The translations under genes and the position numbers were made by a program. Shown piece by piece: positions 1-7,013 of a stretch of 19,184 nucleotides of DNA. A model generated the notes under the pieces. The model was not told where the DNA came from and searched no databases. It saw only the letters and a list, made by a program, of their open reading frames with translations. Each line of letters opens with the position of its first letter. Positions within the stretch are counted from its first letter, which is position 1. The stretch is taken from NCBI GenBank assembly GCA_964346645.1, contig CAYFVU010000071.1:1-19184 (forward strand), given 5' to 3'. Source of the stretch: CAYFVU01 sp964346645 (GTDB lineage Bacteria > Spirochaetota > Spirochaetia > DSM-16054 > Sediminispirochaetaceae).

Positions 1-42
1 TCGGTCTATAGAGATTACGGACGGTTTCTCGAGGATATGTAG
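1..42 (+). CDS. C-terminal end of an unidentified protein (cut by window edge)
   Basis: Frame 1 is open from the window edge to a TAG at 40-42 and reads SVYRDYGRFLEDM. An AAGGAG ribosome-binding site follows at once (43-48), serving the next gene. This is the usual look of a gene end in a tightly packed operon. Only 13 residues are visible, so no family can be named. An upstream threonine-pathway gene (aspartokinase or homoserine dehydrogenase) would fit the neighbourhood, but that is a guess. Confidence 0.3.
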   Translation, partial: SVYRDYGRFLEDM

Positions 43-57
43 AAGGAGCATGTGCAA

Positions 58-278
58 ATGGCTATCTTATATGCTCATACAAATCCCTGAAGCCTTTCCG
101 GGATACCCACGCCAGGAGGATCAATCTACCGCCGCACAACGTAATTGCCAACTCGGACTTAATGGATTTGAGCCGCCGCGGTATAGTACCGGAAAAACTC
201 CCCTTTGCCCGGAGGATAAAGGAGCAGGACCGCCGCCGGATTGTCCAGGAGCTGCGGGAAGAGCTGGATAAGGGATAG
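58..278 (+). pseudogene. Small unknown protein, apparently frameshifted near position 80
   Basis: An ATG at 58, placed 9 bases after an AAGGAG site, begins MAILYAHT and then meets a TGA at 88. From about 81 the third frame continues as a plausible charged protein, with SLKPFRDTHARRINLPPHN near its start and a tail QELREELDKG ending at TAG 276-278. One missing A in the ACAAATCCC stretch would join the two parts into a protein of about 73 residues. The joined product is basic and probably helical at its C-terminus, with no signal peptide or membrane segment. I do not recognise the family. Alternatives are that the third-frame ORF is translated alone (its only ATG is at 165), or that this is decayed sequence. 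A base-calling error is the simplest explanation for the break. Confidence 0.4.
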
Positions 279-332
279 CGCCCCCGGCACGCACCGGTTG
301 AACAGCCCCCGAGCTTCAACTATTATAGGGCT

Positions 333-1819
333 ATGGCAGATATACAATACCACAGTGCCAGAAACGGAAAAGATTCCGTCTCCTTCGCGGAGGCGGTGGT
401 GCGGGGCATCGCACCGGACGGGGGGCTCTATGTTCCTTCGAGCTTTCCCTCCATCGATATAAAGGACCCTCAGCTGAGGGAGTTCTCCTACCGACAGCTC
501 GCCGAGTATATTCTATCGCTCTTTATTACCGATTTCTCTCCGCAGGAGCTTTCCGCCTGTGTCCAGGGCGCCTACGACGAAAAGTTTCGCGATAAGGAGA
601 TTGCCCCCGCCCACAGCTGCGGAGAGGCGCACTTTATCGAGCTGCATCATGGCAGGACCCTGGACTTAAGGATATGGCCCTCTCCATTTTGCCGCTCTTC
701 CTTACCACGGCGGCTAAAAAGCTCGGTATAGAGGATACGATTGTTATTCTTACCGCCACCAGCGGCGATACAGGGAAGGCCGCCCTCGAGGGGTTTGCCG
801 ATGTAAGTGGTGTAAAGATTGTGGTTTTTTATCCCACCAGGGGGGTGAGCGATGTACAGAAGCGGCAGATGACCACCCAGGAGGGCGAAAACACCTATGT
901 GGTGGGCATAGCGGGAAACTTCGACGATGCCCAGAACGGGGTTAAGGCGATATTCGGAGACGGGGAGCTTCGCGAAAAAATATCCCAAAGGAAGTATCGC
1001 TTCTCCTCTGCAAACTCCATAAACCCCTACAGGCTTCTCCCCCAGATTGGCTACTATGTAAACGGGTACGTGGAGCTGCTCCGCAGGGGAGAGATACAAG
1101 CCGGCGACCCGATAAATGTAGTAGTCCCCACGGGAAACTTCGGCAATATCCTGGCGGCCTGGTACGCGGGGCAGATAGGGCTGCCGATAAAAAAGTTTAT
1201 CTGCGCCTCCAACCGCAACAAGGTGCTTACCGATTTTATACATACCGGCCGCTACGACCTGAACAGAGAATTCTCCCCCACCATCAGCCTCTCCATGGAT
1301 ATTCTTATCTCCAGCAATCTCGAGCGGTTTCTCTACGAGCTCTCCGAGCGGGACCCGGATACGGTAAAATCCCTTATGGAGCAGCTAAAGGAGTCCGGCT
1401 CCTACGAAATAAGCGATAAGATGAAGGCGGAGATGGCGAACTTTTACGGCGGCTTTGACGACGACGCGGCCACTGTAGATACTATAGGCGAGCTCTTTAG
1501 AGACTACGGCTACGTGGTGGACACTCACACTGCCGTGGGCTACCGAGTCTACCGCCGGTATGTGGAGGAGACCGGAGACCATACACCGAGTCTTATTGCC
1601 TCTACCGCGAGCCCTTTTAAGTTCGGCCGCAGTGTGGCCGAGGGGCTTGGACTGGAGATCGAGGGGCGAAGCGATTTTGAGCTTATCGATCTGCTTGCAG
1701 ATGGTGCCGACCTGGAGGTGCCCGAGCCGATACGGGGAATCGCCGAAAGGCCTGTACGGCACCCCGAGACTTGCAAAAAAGAGGAGATGAGACAAAAAGT
1801 GGAGGAGTTTCTTACATGA
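333..1819 (+). CDS. thrC: Threonine synthase, interrupted by a one-base deletion at about 667
   Basis: Threonine synthase converts O-phosphohomoserine to L-threonine with PLP, in the cytoplasm. The N-terminal part (333-667, frame 3) begins MADIQYHSARNGKDSVSF and contains the family-type GIAPDGGLYVPSSFP. The rest (668-1819, frame 2) carries KDMALSILPL, the phosphate-binding SGDTGKAALEGF and VVPTGNFGNILAAWYAG. The junction reads CTG GAC TT-AAG GAT ATG: one extra T or C after 667 would give LDFKDMAL, with the lysine that forms the Schiff base. The reconstructed protein would be about 495 residues, within the range of long bacterial and fungal threonine synthases. Both halves look well conserved, so a sequencing error or a very recent mutation is more likely than an old pseudogene. 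The gene overlaps the next one by ATGA. Without correction the second ORF would start at ATG 674 and lack the catalytic lysine. Confidence 0.88.
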
Positions 1820-3036
1820 AATATATTACAATTCTCGTAGACGGAATGGCCGACTATCCTATAGATGAGCTTGGAGGAAAGACCCCCCTGGAGGCGGCGG
1901 ATATTCCCGTAGTTAACGATATGGCACAAAGGGGGGATGTGGGGATGGTGAGCACCGTACCGGAGGGGATGTCTCCGGGCTCGGACGTTGCCAACCTCTC
2001 GTTAATGGGCTATGAGCCCGATGTTTACCACACCGGCCGCTCACCTTTGGAGGCGGCGAGTATGGGTGTTGAGCTCTCCGAGAGCGATGTAACCTTCCGA
2101 TGTAACCTGGTAAGCCTCGAGGGCGACGGCCCGCTGGAGGAGAGGACGATGCTCGACCACTCCGCCGGGGAGATAAGCAGCGGGGAGGCGCGGGAGCTGA
2201 TAGAACTGGTAGACAAAGAACTCGCAGGAGAGGGGCTGCGCTTCTATCCCGGAGTAAGTTACCGCCATCTGCTGGTGTGGAAAAACGGCCCCTGGGGCTA
2301 CGAACTAACACCTCCCCACAATATTCTTGGGCAGGGTATTGCCGGCCATCTACCCGGCGGCGCCCATGGAGGGCTTTTTCTCGATATGACAAGAAAGTCC
2401 CTGGAGCTACTGGAAAAGCACCCGGTAAACCGGAAGCGGAGGGAGGAGGGTAAAAACCCCGCCACCTCTATCTGGATTTGGGGGGAGGGGAAGAAGCCAA
2501 ATTTTACTCCGTTTTACGATCGCTACGGCCTCAAGGGCTCGGTAATTTCGGCGGTAGACCTTATATACGGCATCGGAATCCTCGCGGGGCTGCGCCCTGT
2601 AAAGGTCGAGGGGGCCACCGGCACTATTGACACCAACTTCGAGGGAAAAGCAAAGGCGGCTGTAGAGGCGCTCTCCGGCGATACCGATTACCTCTACCTC
2701 CACCTCGAGGCGCCGGACGAGTGCGGCCATCAGGGAGACTACAAGGAGAAGATCCACGCCATGGAGCTTATAGACAGAAAGGTAATAGGGCCCGTTAAAG
2801 AGGCTCTTGAAGCTTCCGGCAGCGAGTTCCGCATGCTTGTATTGCCGGACCATCCCACACCTGTCTCTCTGCGGATTCATGTAGGAGAACCGGTGCCCTA
2901 CGTGCTCTACGACAGCAGCCGAAGCAGTGTGGAATCGGACCGGCGTTTCTCCGAGGCTTCGGGAAGAGCCTCGGGAAAGGTTTTTTCCAGCGGACCTGAA
3001 CTTTTACGCTGGTATCTTGGCGGAAGTGCGATATAA
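1816..3036 (+). CDS. ApgM-family phosphotransferase, probable homoserine kinase ThrB2
   Basis: This 406-residue protein belongs to the alkaline-phosphatase-fold family of cofactor-independent (archaeal-type) phosphoglycerate mutases. Visible signatures are the metal-site start LVDGMADYP (7-15), the SPGSDVANLSLMGY block (53-66) and a C-terminal DHPTPVSLRIHVGEPVPYVLY region with metal-type Asp and His residues. Some bacterial members act as homoserine kinases (ThrB2), making O-phosphohomoserine for ThrC. The gene overlaps the thrC stop by ATGA, which favours that role over glycolytic mutase; this is inference from context. ATG 1816 is chosen because of the overlap and the GGAGGAG site at 1801-1807; an earlier in-frame ATG at 1771 lies inside thrC and adds residues unlike the family. 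The gene shows no frameshift. Confidence 0.85.
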   Translation: MKYITILVDGMADYPIDELGGKTPLEAADIPVVNDMAQRGDVGMVSTVPEGMSPGSDVANLSLMGYEPDVYHTGRSPLEAASMGVELSESDVTFRCNLVSLEGDGPLEERTMLDHSAGEISSGEARELIELVDKELAGEGLRFYPGVSYRHLLVWKNGPWGYELTPPHNILGQGIAGHLPGGAHGGLFLDMTRKSLELLEKHPVNRKRREEGKNPATSIWIWGEGKKPNFTPFYDRYGLKGSVISAVDLIYGIGILAGLRPVKVEGATGTIDTNFEGKAKAAVEALSGDTDYLYLHLEAPDECGHQGDYKEKIHAMELIDRKVIGPVKEALEASGSEFRMLVLPDHPTPVSLRIHVGEPVPYVLYDSSRSSVESDRRFSEASGRASGKVFSSGPELLRWYLGGSAI

Positions 3037-3044
3037 TACCAATC

Positions 3045-3291
3045 ATGGAAAGAGATAAAATAAAGACCCGTTGACATTGATTTCATCAGCCCATACACTA
3101 CAGCAGTTATCCTCTCCTGGCTCGAGGTGCTCTTGTCAGATACCGCACGCCGGCGGTAGTGTCGCAATGCAGCCTTTGTGCTGCTGTCGATTGTCACCAA
3201 AGGGGTGGTGGACAAGGTGGACGTCCGCACCGACTACTGTGACTACTCGCAGGCTCCGAGCGGGACGGCAGGATGGGAGGAGAAGAGATGA
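3045..3291 (+). pseudogene. Small unknown gene upstream of cobU, with one frameshift and one in-frame TAG
   Basis: ATG 3045 begins MERDKIKT and stops at TGA 3072. Skipping one base in the CCC at 3067-3069 leads into frame 1, which reads VDIDFISPYTTAVILSWLEV and onward to a TAG at 3157-3159. The same frame then continues through NAAFVLLSIVTKGVVDKVDV and DYCDYSQAPSG to TGA 3289-3291, which overlaps the cobU ATG as ATGA. The composition looks protein-like, and the overlap copies the coupling seen throughout this locus. TAG could be one base change from CAG. The restored protein would be about 81 residues. I cannot name it. It may be a decayed gene, two sequencing errors in a real small gene, or chance. 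Confidence 0.35.
3071..3099 (+). promoter_or_regulatory. Possible sigma70-type promoter for cobU-cbiR-cobT-cobS
   Basis: A perfect TTGACA (3071-3076) is followed after 17 bases by TACACT (3094-3099), which matches four of six bases of the -10 consensus. Transcription would start near 3106 and leave a leader of about 180 bases before cobU. The site lies inside the broken small ORF, so either it is fortuitous or the ORF is not expressed as a protein. I see no B12-box-like motif in the leader. Confidence 0.3.
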
Positions 3292-3830
3292 GGACGCTGA
3301 TCACCGGCGGTGTCAAGACGGGAAAGAGCAGCATGGCCCTCCGTCTGGCTGAGGGATGGCCTAAGCCTATTTACTACATCGCTACTGCAACACGTTCAGA
3401 CGACGAAATGAGAAAAAAGATCGCTCGTCACCAGGCCGAGCGTGACGAGCGATTTCTCACCTTAGAGGAGCCGACGGAGATACACTCTCGACTGGGGGAT
3501 ACCGGCACCGATCCGTTGGTTTTGGACTGTCTCACGCTCTGGATGTCTAACCTCCATGTCGCCGGACGTGCAGGGCGGTGGCGTGAGATCCTGAACTCAT
3601 TCTTGGAGAATGCGCCTCGGGATCTTGTGGTGGTCACTAACGAAGTGGGCTGGGGCAACATCCCCGGCAACGCTATGACTCGAGCCTACAACAACGAACT
3701 CGGTTTGGCAAACAAGATGGTTGCAGAATGGGCCGACCAGGTGGTGCTGATGGTAGCGGGCCTTCCACTGTGGGTTAAGGGGCATGGGCCCGGCCTAGAC
3801 AAGCCCGCAGACACAGATAACGGCTTGTGA
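3288..3830 (+). CDS. cobU: Adenosylcobinamide kinase / adenosylcobinamide-phosphate guanylyltransferase
   Basis: CobU phosphorylates adenosylcobinamide and transfers GMP to it, giving AdoCbi-GDP for CobS. The 180-residue length matches the family. A Walker A loop GGVKTGKSS lies at residues 7-15, and the diagnostic TNEVGWGNIPGNAMTRAYNN segment and a C-terminal LMVAGLPLWVKG are present. Residues RHQAERDERFLTLEEP fit the region that carries the guanylylated histidine in known CobU. ATG 3288 is preferred: it follows GGGAGGAG (3275-3282) at normal spacing and forms an ATGA overlap with the upstream reading frame. An in-frame ATG at 3273 would add five residues and overlap the ribosome-binding site. 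The stop overlaps the next gene as GTGA. Confidence 0.95.
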   Translation: MRTLITGGVKTGKSSMALRLAEGWPKPIYYIATATRSDDEMRKKIARHQAERDERFLTLEEPTEIHSRLGDTGTDPLVLDCLTLWMSNLHVAGRAGRWREILNSFLENAPRDLVVVTNEVGWGNIPGNAMTRAYNNELGLANKMVAEWADQVVLMVAGLPLWVKGHGPGLDKPADTDNGL

Positions 3831-4546
3831 GTTCGATACCACCGACCTCCTATACACTCGCCTGCCCTTCGTACATCATCCCGGGAACCTACGCGGAAAA
3901 TCTTCGTTATCTCAAGGACGAACCCCGCCTATCCTCCATCGGCGCCATGGAGCTGCTCTTCTTCCTATTCGATGACCAGATGAGGGAGCTCCTGGACGTC
4001 GAGTGGCCGACTCTCGCCGCAGAAAGGGGAGCGCTGCGGTTCACCCTCCACATGCCGGATCCGGTGGGACCGGAACACGAGGAGCTCATAACAAAAACAA
4101 GTACGCATGTGAGCCACTACGTGCTTCATCCGCCGAAAGGGGGAGTGACTAACTTCCGACACCTCGTGGAGCGATGGCGGGAACGTTACGGAGACCGCTT
4201 TCTTCTGGAGAACCTCATAGACCGTCCCCATGGTTCGCTATTCGAGGAGACGGATTGGCCCCTCTGCATGGACACTGGTCATCTTCTGGTCCAGGGGGAA
4301 GATCCTGCCCGCTTCTTCTACAGCTACGGAGATCGGATACGGCAGATACACCTCCATGCGGTGCGGGGAGAAGCCGACCACCTACCCCTCGATCTCTCCG
4401 AGCCGTGGCTGGAGGAGCTGTACACCGGTCTCGGCGATTTTCGCGGTATCGTAGAGCTGGAGCTCTTTTCCATAGATCATATACTGCGTTCGCTGGAGGT
4501 GCTGGGACAGCTCGATACACTGCGAGACATGAGGAGAATGAAATGA
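3827..4546 (+). CDS. cbiR: AP-endonuclease-2/xylose-isomerase-like TIM barrel, putative cobamide-remodelling hydrolase CbiR
   Basis: This 239-residue protein has the ordered metal-ligand pattern of the sugar-phosphate isomerase/AP endonuclease 2 barrel: GAMELLFF, FTLHMPD, HYVLHPPKGG, LENLID, CMDTGHLL, IHLHAV, a following DHLPL, and VELELFS near the end. CbiR of Akkermansia, a member of this superfamily, hydrolyses the phosphoribosyl bond in the nucleotide loop of cobamides so the lower ligand can be replaced. Position supports this: it starts at a GTG overlapping the cobU stop (GTGA) and its stop overlaps cobT (ATGA), placing it inside the lower-ligand operon. No clear Shine-Dalgarno precedes the GTG, so translation is probably coupled to cobU. 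The family fold is fairly sure; the CbiR assignment rests on context and motif pattern. Another sugar-phosphate or ribazole-related activity is possible. Confidence 0.65.
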   Translation: MSSIPPTSYTLACPSYIIPGTYAENLRYLKDEPRLSSIGAMELLFFLFDDQMRELLDVEWPTLAAERGALRFTLHMPDPVGPEHEELITKTSTHVSHYVLHPPKGGVTNFRHLVERWRERYGDRFLLENLIDRPHGSLFEETDWPLCMDTGHLLVQGEDPARFFYSYGDRIRQIHLHAVRGEADHLPLDLSEPWLEELYTGLGDFRGIVELELFSIDHILRSLEVLGQLDTLRDMRRMK

Positions 4547-5595
4547 AGGACATCAAGGGCCGTATGCAAGAGCACTTGGATATGCTGACCAAACCGAAGG
4601 GGAGTCTTGGCAGGCTCGAGGAGGTGGCCGTACGTCTCGCGGTCATTCAGGACAGAGTCCCTCCGAAGATAGAGAAGAAGGGAGTGCTGGTCTTTGCAGG
4701 CGATCACGGGGTTACCGAAGAGGGGGTTTCTCTCTACCCCAAGGAGGTGACCGCACAGATGGTACTCAACTTCATGAGTGGAGGCGCGGCAATCAACGCC
4801 TTCAGCAATCAGGGCGGCTACTCCATGACCGTGGTGGATGTAGGGGTAGCCGGTGATCTCGGACAGGCACCGCTGGAGATGAACCGGAGGAGCTCTGGTG
4901 TGGAGTTTGTCGATGGAAAGGCCGGGCCCGGGACGGCCAATATCGCCGCCGGTCAGGCGATGAAGGAGGAGCAACTTTTGAGCATTGAACGGCTGACCGA
5001 GGATCTTGCAGACCGATTTGATGAGGAGGGGTATGATCTGGTGGCCCTCGGCGACATGGGTATCGGGAACACCACGAGTGCCGCGGCCCTCGCGCTGGCT
5101 CTGGGTCTTGGCGAGGAGGTGATTGACCGGGGGACGGGAATCACGGAGGAGCAGTTGGCCCACAAAAGGGAGGTGACGCTGCAGGCGGTGGAGGTGAACG
5201 GCCCCTACTCCGGTCCCCGTGATGCGGTGCGAAAGCTTGCAGGTTTCGAGCAGGCGGCGATCTACGCGATGGTACTCGCACTGCGGGATCGGGGCATCGT
5301 ATGCATAACCGACGGTTTTCCCGTCACCGCGGGGGTCTATGCCGCCTACTCGGAAGACCCCGGTGTAGCCGAGTTCCTCATCGCAGGGCATCGCAGCAAG
5401 GTGCGCGGCCACGAGCTGCTCCTGAGCGCCATGGGACTGCATCCCTTGCTGACCCTTGAGATGCGCCTCGGTGAAGGGACCGGCGCGGTTCTGGGTGGCA
5501 TGCTGGTGGAGAGCGCCGCCAGATTCAGCTCGGAGATGGCCAGTTTCGACGACGCCGGGGTAAGCGGAAGCGAGGACGAGGAGGAGTCCTACTGA
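4543..5595 (+). CDS. cobT: Nicotinate-nucleotide:dimethylbenzimidazole phosphoribosyltransferase
   Basis: CobT activates the lower-ligand base with nicotinate mononucleotide to give alpha-ribazole phosphate. The 350-residue product has the family landmarks in order: LTKPKGSLGRLEE near the N-terminus, FAGDHGVTEEGVSLYPKEVT, ALGDMGIGNTTSAAA, and MRLGEGTGAVLGG, whose Glu311 corresponds to the catalytic glutamate. Start ATG 4543 is set by GAGGAG at 4531-4536 and the ATGA overlap with the preceding gene; the reading frame is open upstream to 4174, but that part is in another frame of cbiR. The C-terminus is an acidic tail (SEDEEES). No BluB or Bza lower-ligand synthesis gene is nearby, so the base may be made elsewhere or scavenged. 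Confidence 0.96.
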   Translation: MKDIKGRMQEHLDMLTKPKGSLGRLEEVAVRLAVIQDRVPPKIEKKGVLVFAGDHGVTEEGVSLYPKEVTAQMVLNFMSGGAAINAFSNQGGYSMTVVDVGVAGDLGQAPLEMNRRSSGVEFVDGKAGPGTANIAAGQAMKEEQLLSIERLTEDLADRFDEEGYDLVALGDMGIGNTTSAAALALALGLGEEVIDRGTGITEEQLAHKREVTLQAVEVNGPYSGPRDAVRKLAGFEQAAIYAMVLALRDRGIVCITDGFPVTAGVYAAYSEDPGVAEFLIAGHRSKVRGHELLLSAMGLHPLLTLEMRLGEGTGAVLGGMLVESAARFSSEMASFDDAGVSGSEDEEESY

Positions 5596-5596
5596 G

Positions 5597-6406
5597 ATGA
5601 GCGCCGTGGGACGGGATTTTTGGAGCACATTCATGCTACTCAGCCGCATACCCTCTCCGCCTGTCGAGAGCCCCGTCTACCGGCGGGCCGGATTCTACTT
5701 TCCCCTGCTTGGGTTTTTTCCCGGGCTCATACTACTGGGATTTGGTGCCGCAGCCGGTACGTTGGGCCTGCCGGCATACTTTGCCGCCGGGATCGGCCTC
5801 TTTGTTCAGTACGCCGCCTTCAATATCTTCCATTACGACGGCCTTCTAGACAGTGCAGATGCGCTGCTCTACCGTACCAGCGCCGAGAGGCGCTTAGAGA
5901 TCCTCAAGGATAATAAGATAGGCAGCTTTGCCCACTTTACGGGCATTCTCTACCTGCTGATGAAGGTGGCCTTGCTCTCCGAGCTCATTGAAGCTCAGAA
6001 TGTTTCTGGCCTCCTGCTGCTAATGGCTGTGCCGATTTGGGGGCGAATGGCGGGGGCGTGGCTCCCAGTGCTCGCACGGCCTGTGAGGAGTACGGGCCTC
6101 GGTGCGCTTCTTTGCTTCGGGCCGGAGAACCGGTACTCAAAGCCGGCCCTTGCGCTGGGGGTACTCCTGTCGGCTGCGGTGCCTACGGGGGCGATGTGGG
6201 CGGCAAGCACGGCGGGTATGCATGCGCCACCGAACGACATGATGGTGATAGGCGCAGGAGCCCTCTTCGTGCCGCTTGCTGTGGGCCTCTTCTGCGCCCG
6301 TCAGTACCAGCATAAGGTGGGCGGTCTCACCGGGGACGCCTACGGCCTCGCCATCGAGCTGGGCGAACTGGCCGCACTGCTTGTGCTTTATCTGATGGTA
6401 GCCTAA
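5597..6406 (+). CDS. cobS: Adenosylcobinamide-GDP ribazoletransferase (cobalamin synthase)
   Basis: CobS is an integral membrane enzyme that joins AdoCbi-GDP to alpha-ribazole (phosphate). The 269-residue protein has the catalytic acidic motif DGLLDSADAL (81-90), the LKDNKIGSF motif (103-111) and a C-terminal GGLTGDAYG. Several hydrophobic segments flank these, for example residues 34-58 and around 113-150, as expected for a polytopic protein. The start ATG lies one base after the cobT stop (TGAGATG), so the two are very probably translated together. The gene ends the first block; the next 446 bases are non-coding and hold a riboswitch. Confidence 0.95.
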   Translation: MSAVGRDFWSTFMLLSRIPSPPVESPVYRRAGFYFPLLGFFPGLILLGFGAAAGTLGLPAYFAAGIGLFVQYAAFNIFHYDGLLDSADALLYRTSAERRLEILKDNKIGSFAHFTGILYLLMKVALLSELIEAQNVSGLLLLMAVPIWGRMAGAWLPVLARPVRSTGLGALLCFGPENRYSKPALALGVLLSAAVPTGAMWAASTAGMHAPPNDMMVIGAGALFVPLAVGLFCARQYQHKVGGLTGDAYGLAIELGELAALLVLYLMVA

Positions 6407-6622
6407 ACTGAGTGCGGCGTGAGAGTTACCGACGGTGGGACTAAAGCTGCCGGTGATCAGCCCCACGGTCTCTTGGAGGTAAAAGCATCGGCTCAGAAGG
6501 GGAGGATTCGCTTGCTGCACTGTTCCTATCGCAACGGCCGGTGACTCCGACGACGGGAATGGGCAGAAGTAAGAGGGTGGAGGGTGCGCATCGCCGGTGT
6601 CGGACTTGACCCATAGGCGGTA
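6407..6622. other. Non-coding stretch between cobS and the riboswitch
   Basis: No convincing gene is visible on either strand; the minus-strand open frames here run antisense into cobS and resemble no family. A short GTGGG/CCCAC inverted pair around 6433-6467 is too weak, and lacks a T-run, to call a terminator. A TTGACC (6606-6611) followed after 17 bases by TACAAA (6629-6634) could be a weak promoter. It would start transcription after the 5' arm of the outer riboswitch stem proposed below, so the two models conflict. Confidence 0.4.
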
Positions 6623-6777
6623 GTGGTCTACAAAGGTAGGACAAAGCCAGTCTAGGGTGAGAGGAATGCGGTGAAAGACCGCAGCGGCCCCGCCACTGTA
6701 ACCGGTTACCCGGAAGCCAGGTCCACTCCCCGATGATGATTGTTTTCGAGGGAAGATACGGCTTTTGCACAGACCAC
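6623..6777 (+). ncRNA. Cobalamin (AdoCbl) riboswitch
   Basis: The conserved core is easy to see: GGAATGCGGTGAAAGACCGC with a P5-like hairpin (TGCGG 6667-6671 paired to CCGCA 6679-6683), then GGCCCCGCCACTGTAA (6686-6701) and the B12 box GGAAGCCAGG (6712-6721). GTGGTCT at 6623-6629 is the exact complement of AGACCAC at 6771-6777 and could close the structure as P1, which sets the limits given here. The element lies upstream of a gene with a signal peptide and of the ring-synthesis block, the normal place for B12 feedback. The outer limits are less certain than the core. Confidence 0.9.
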
Positions 6778-6818
6778 GGATTACCAATCCTATTCACGCC
6801 CTGTCACTAAAGCTGTTG

Positions 6819-6848
6819 TTCCTCCCCATCTATTCCATGTAGGAGGAA
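6819..6848 (+). promoter_or_regulatory. Candidate RBS-sequestering hairpin of the riboswitch
   Basis: TTCCTCC (6819-6825) can pair over seven bases with GGAGGAA (6842-6848), which is the Shine-Dalgarno of the gene starting at 6853. The loop is 16 bases. A stem that hides the ribosome-binding site just downstream of a B12 riboswitch fits translational control, where ligand binding would favour the closed form. No T-run typical of an intrinsic terminator is present. The competing antisequester pairing was not identified. Confidence 0.45.
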
Positions 6849-6852
6849 GACT

Positions 6853-7013
6853 ATGGCATCAATCACTGCACCCATGAAGCATGCGGCAAGAGCCGTCGCA
6901 CTGGCCGCGCTGTTGCTGTTTGCATCCGCCGCCGCCGCGATGGCGGGAACCGCCTACATGGATGACGAGATCCTTCCCCGTTTTGCAGAGGAGTACGAGG
7001 AGATCCCGGTACT
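6853..7013 (+). CDS. Exported protein, N-terminal fragment cut by the assembly gap; possibly a BtuB-like TonB-dependent receptor
   Basis: AGGAGGA at 6841-6847 precedes ATG 6853. The first 54 codons encode a Lys/Arg-containing n-region, a hydrophobic core (AVALAALLLFASAAAAMA, about residues 15-32) and a likely cleavage site after AMA or MAG, so the protein is secreted. The mature start runs DDEILPRFAEEYEEIPVL before the Ns. Acidic N-termini with an EEIPVL-type segment occur just before the plug domain in many TonB-dependent receptors, and B12 riboswitches often control btuB, so a vitamin B12 outer-membrane receptor is the best guess. A periplasmic B12- or cobalt-binding protein is also possible. 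The function cannot be settled from 54 residues. Confidence 0.6.

Noticed and set aside
3100..3287. Possible second cobalamin riboswitch before cobU
   Set aside because: No GCCACTG or AAGCCAGG-type core is present in the leader; the sequence looks more like former coding sequence.
4174..4542. Upstream extension of the cobT frame
   Set aside because: The extension overlaps cbiR out of frame and is Arg/Ser/Pro-rich; the true CobT start has a good ribosome-binding site and an ATGA overlap at 4543.
4477..5649. Long minus-strand open frame of 390 codons opposite cobT
   Set aside because: It lies exactly antisense to a textbook CobT, its translation has no recognisable motif, and high-GC genes often create such antisense frames.
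6430..6470. Possible transcription terminator after cobS
   Set aside because: Only a 5-bp GTGGG/CCCAC match is seen, with a long loop and no following T-run.
6137..6797. Minus-strand open frames covering the end of cobS and the riboswitch region
   Set aside because: They run antisense to cobS and through a structured riboswitch, and the translated residues look like random basic/Pro/Ser-rich sequence.
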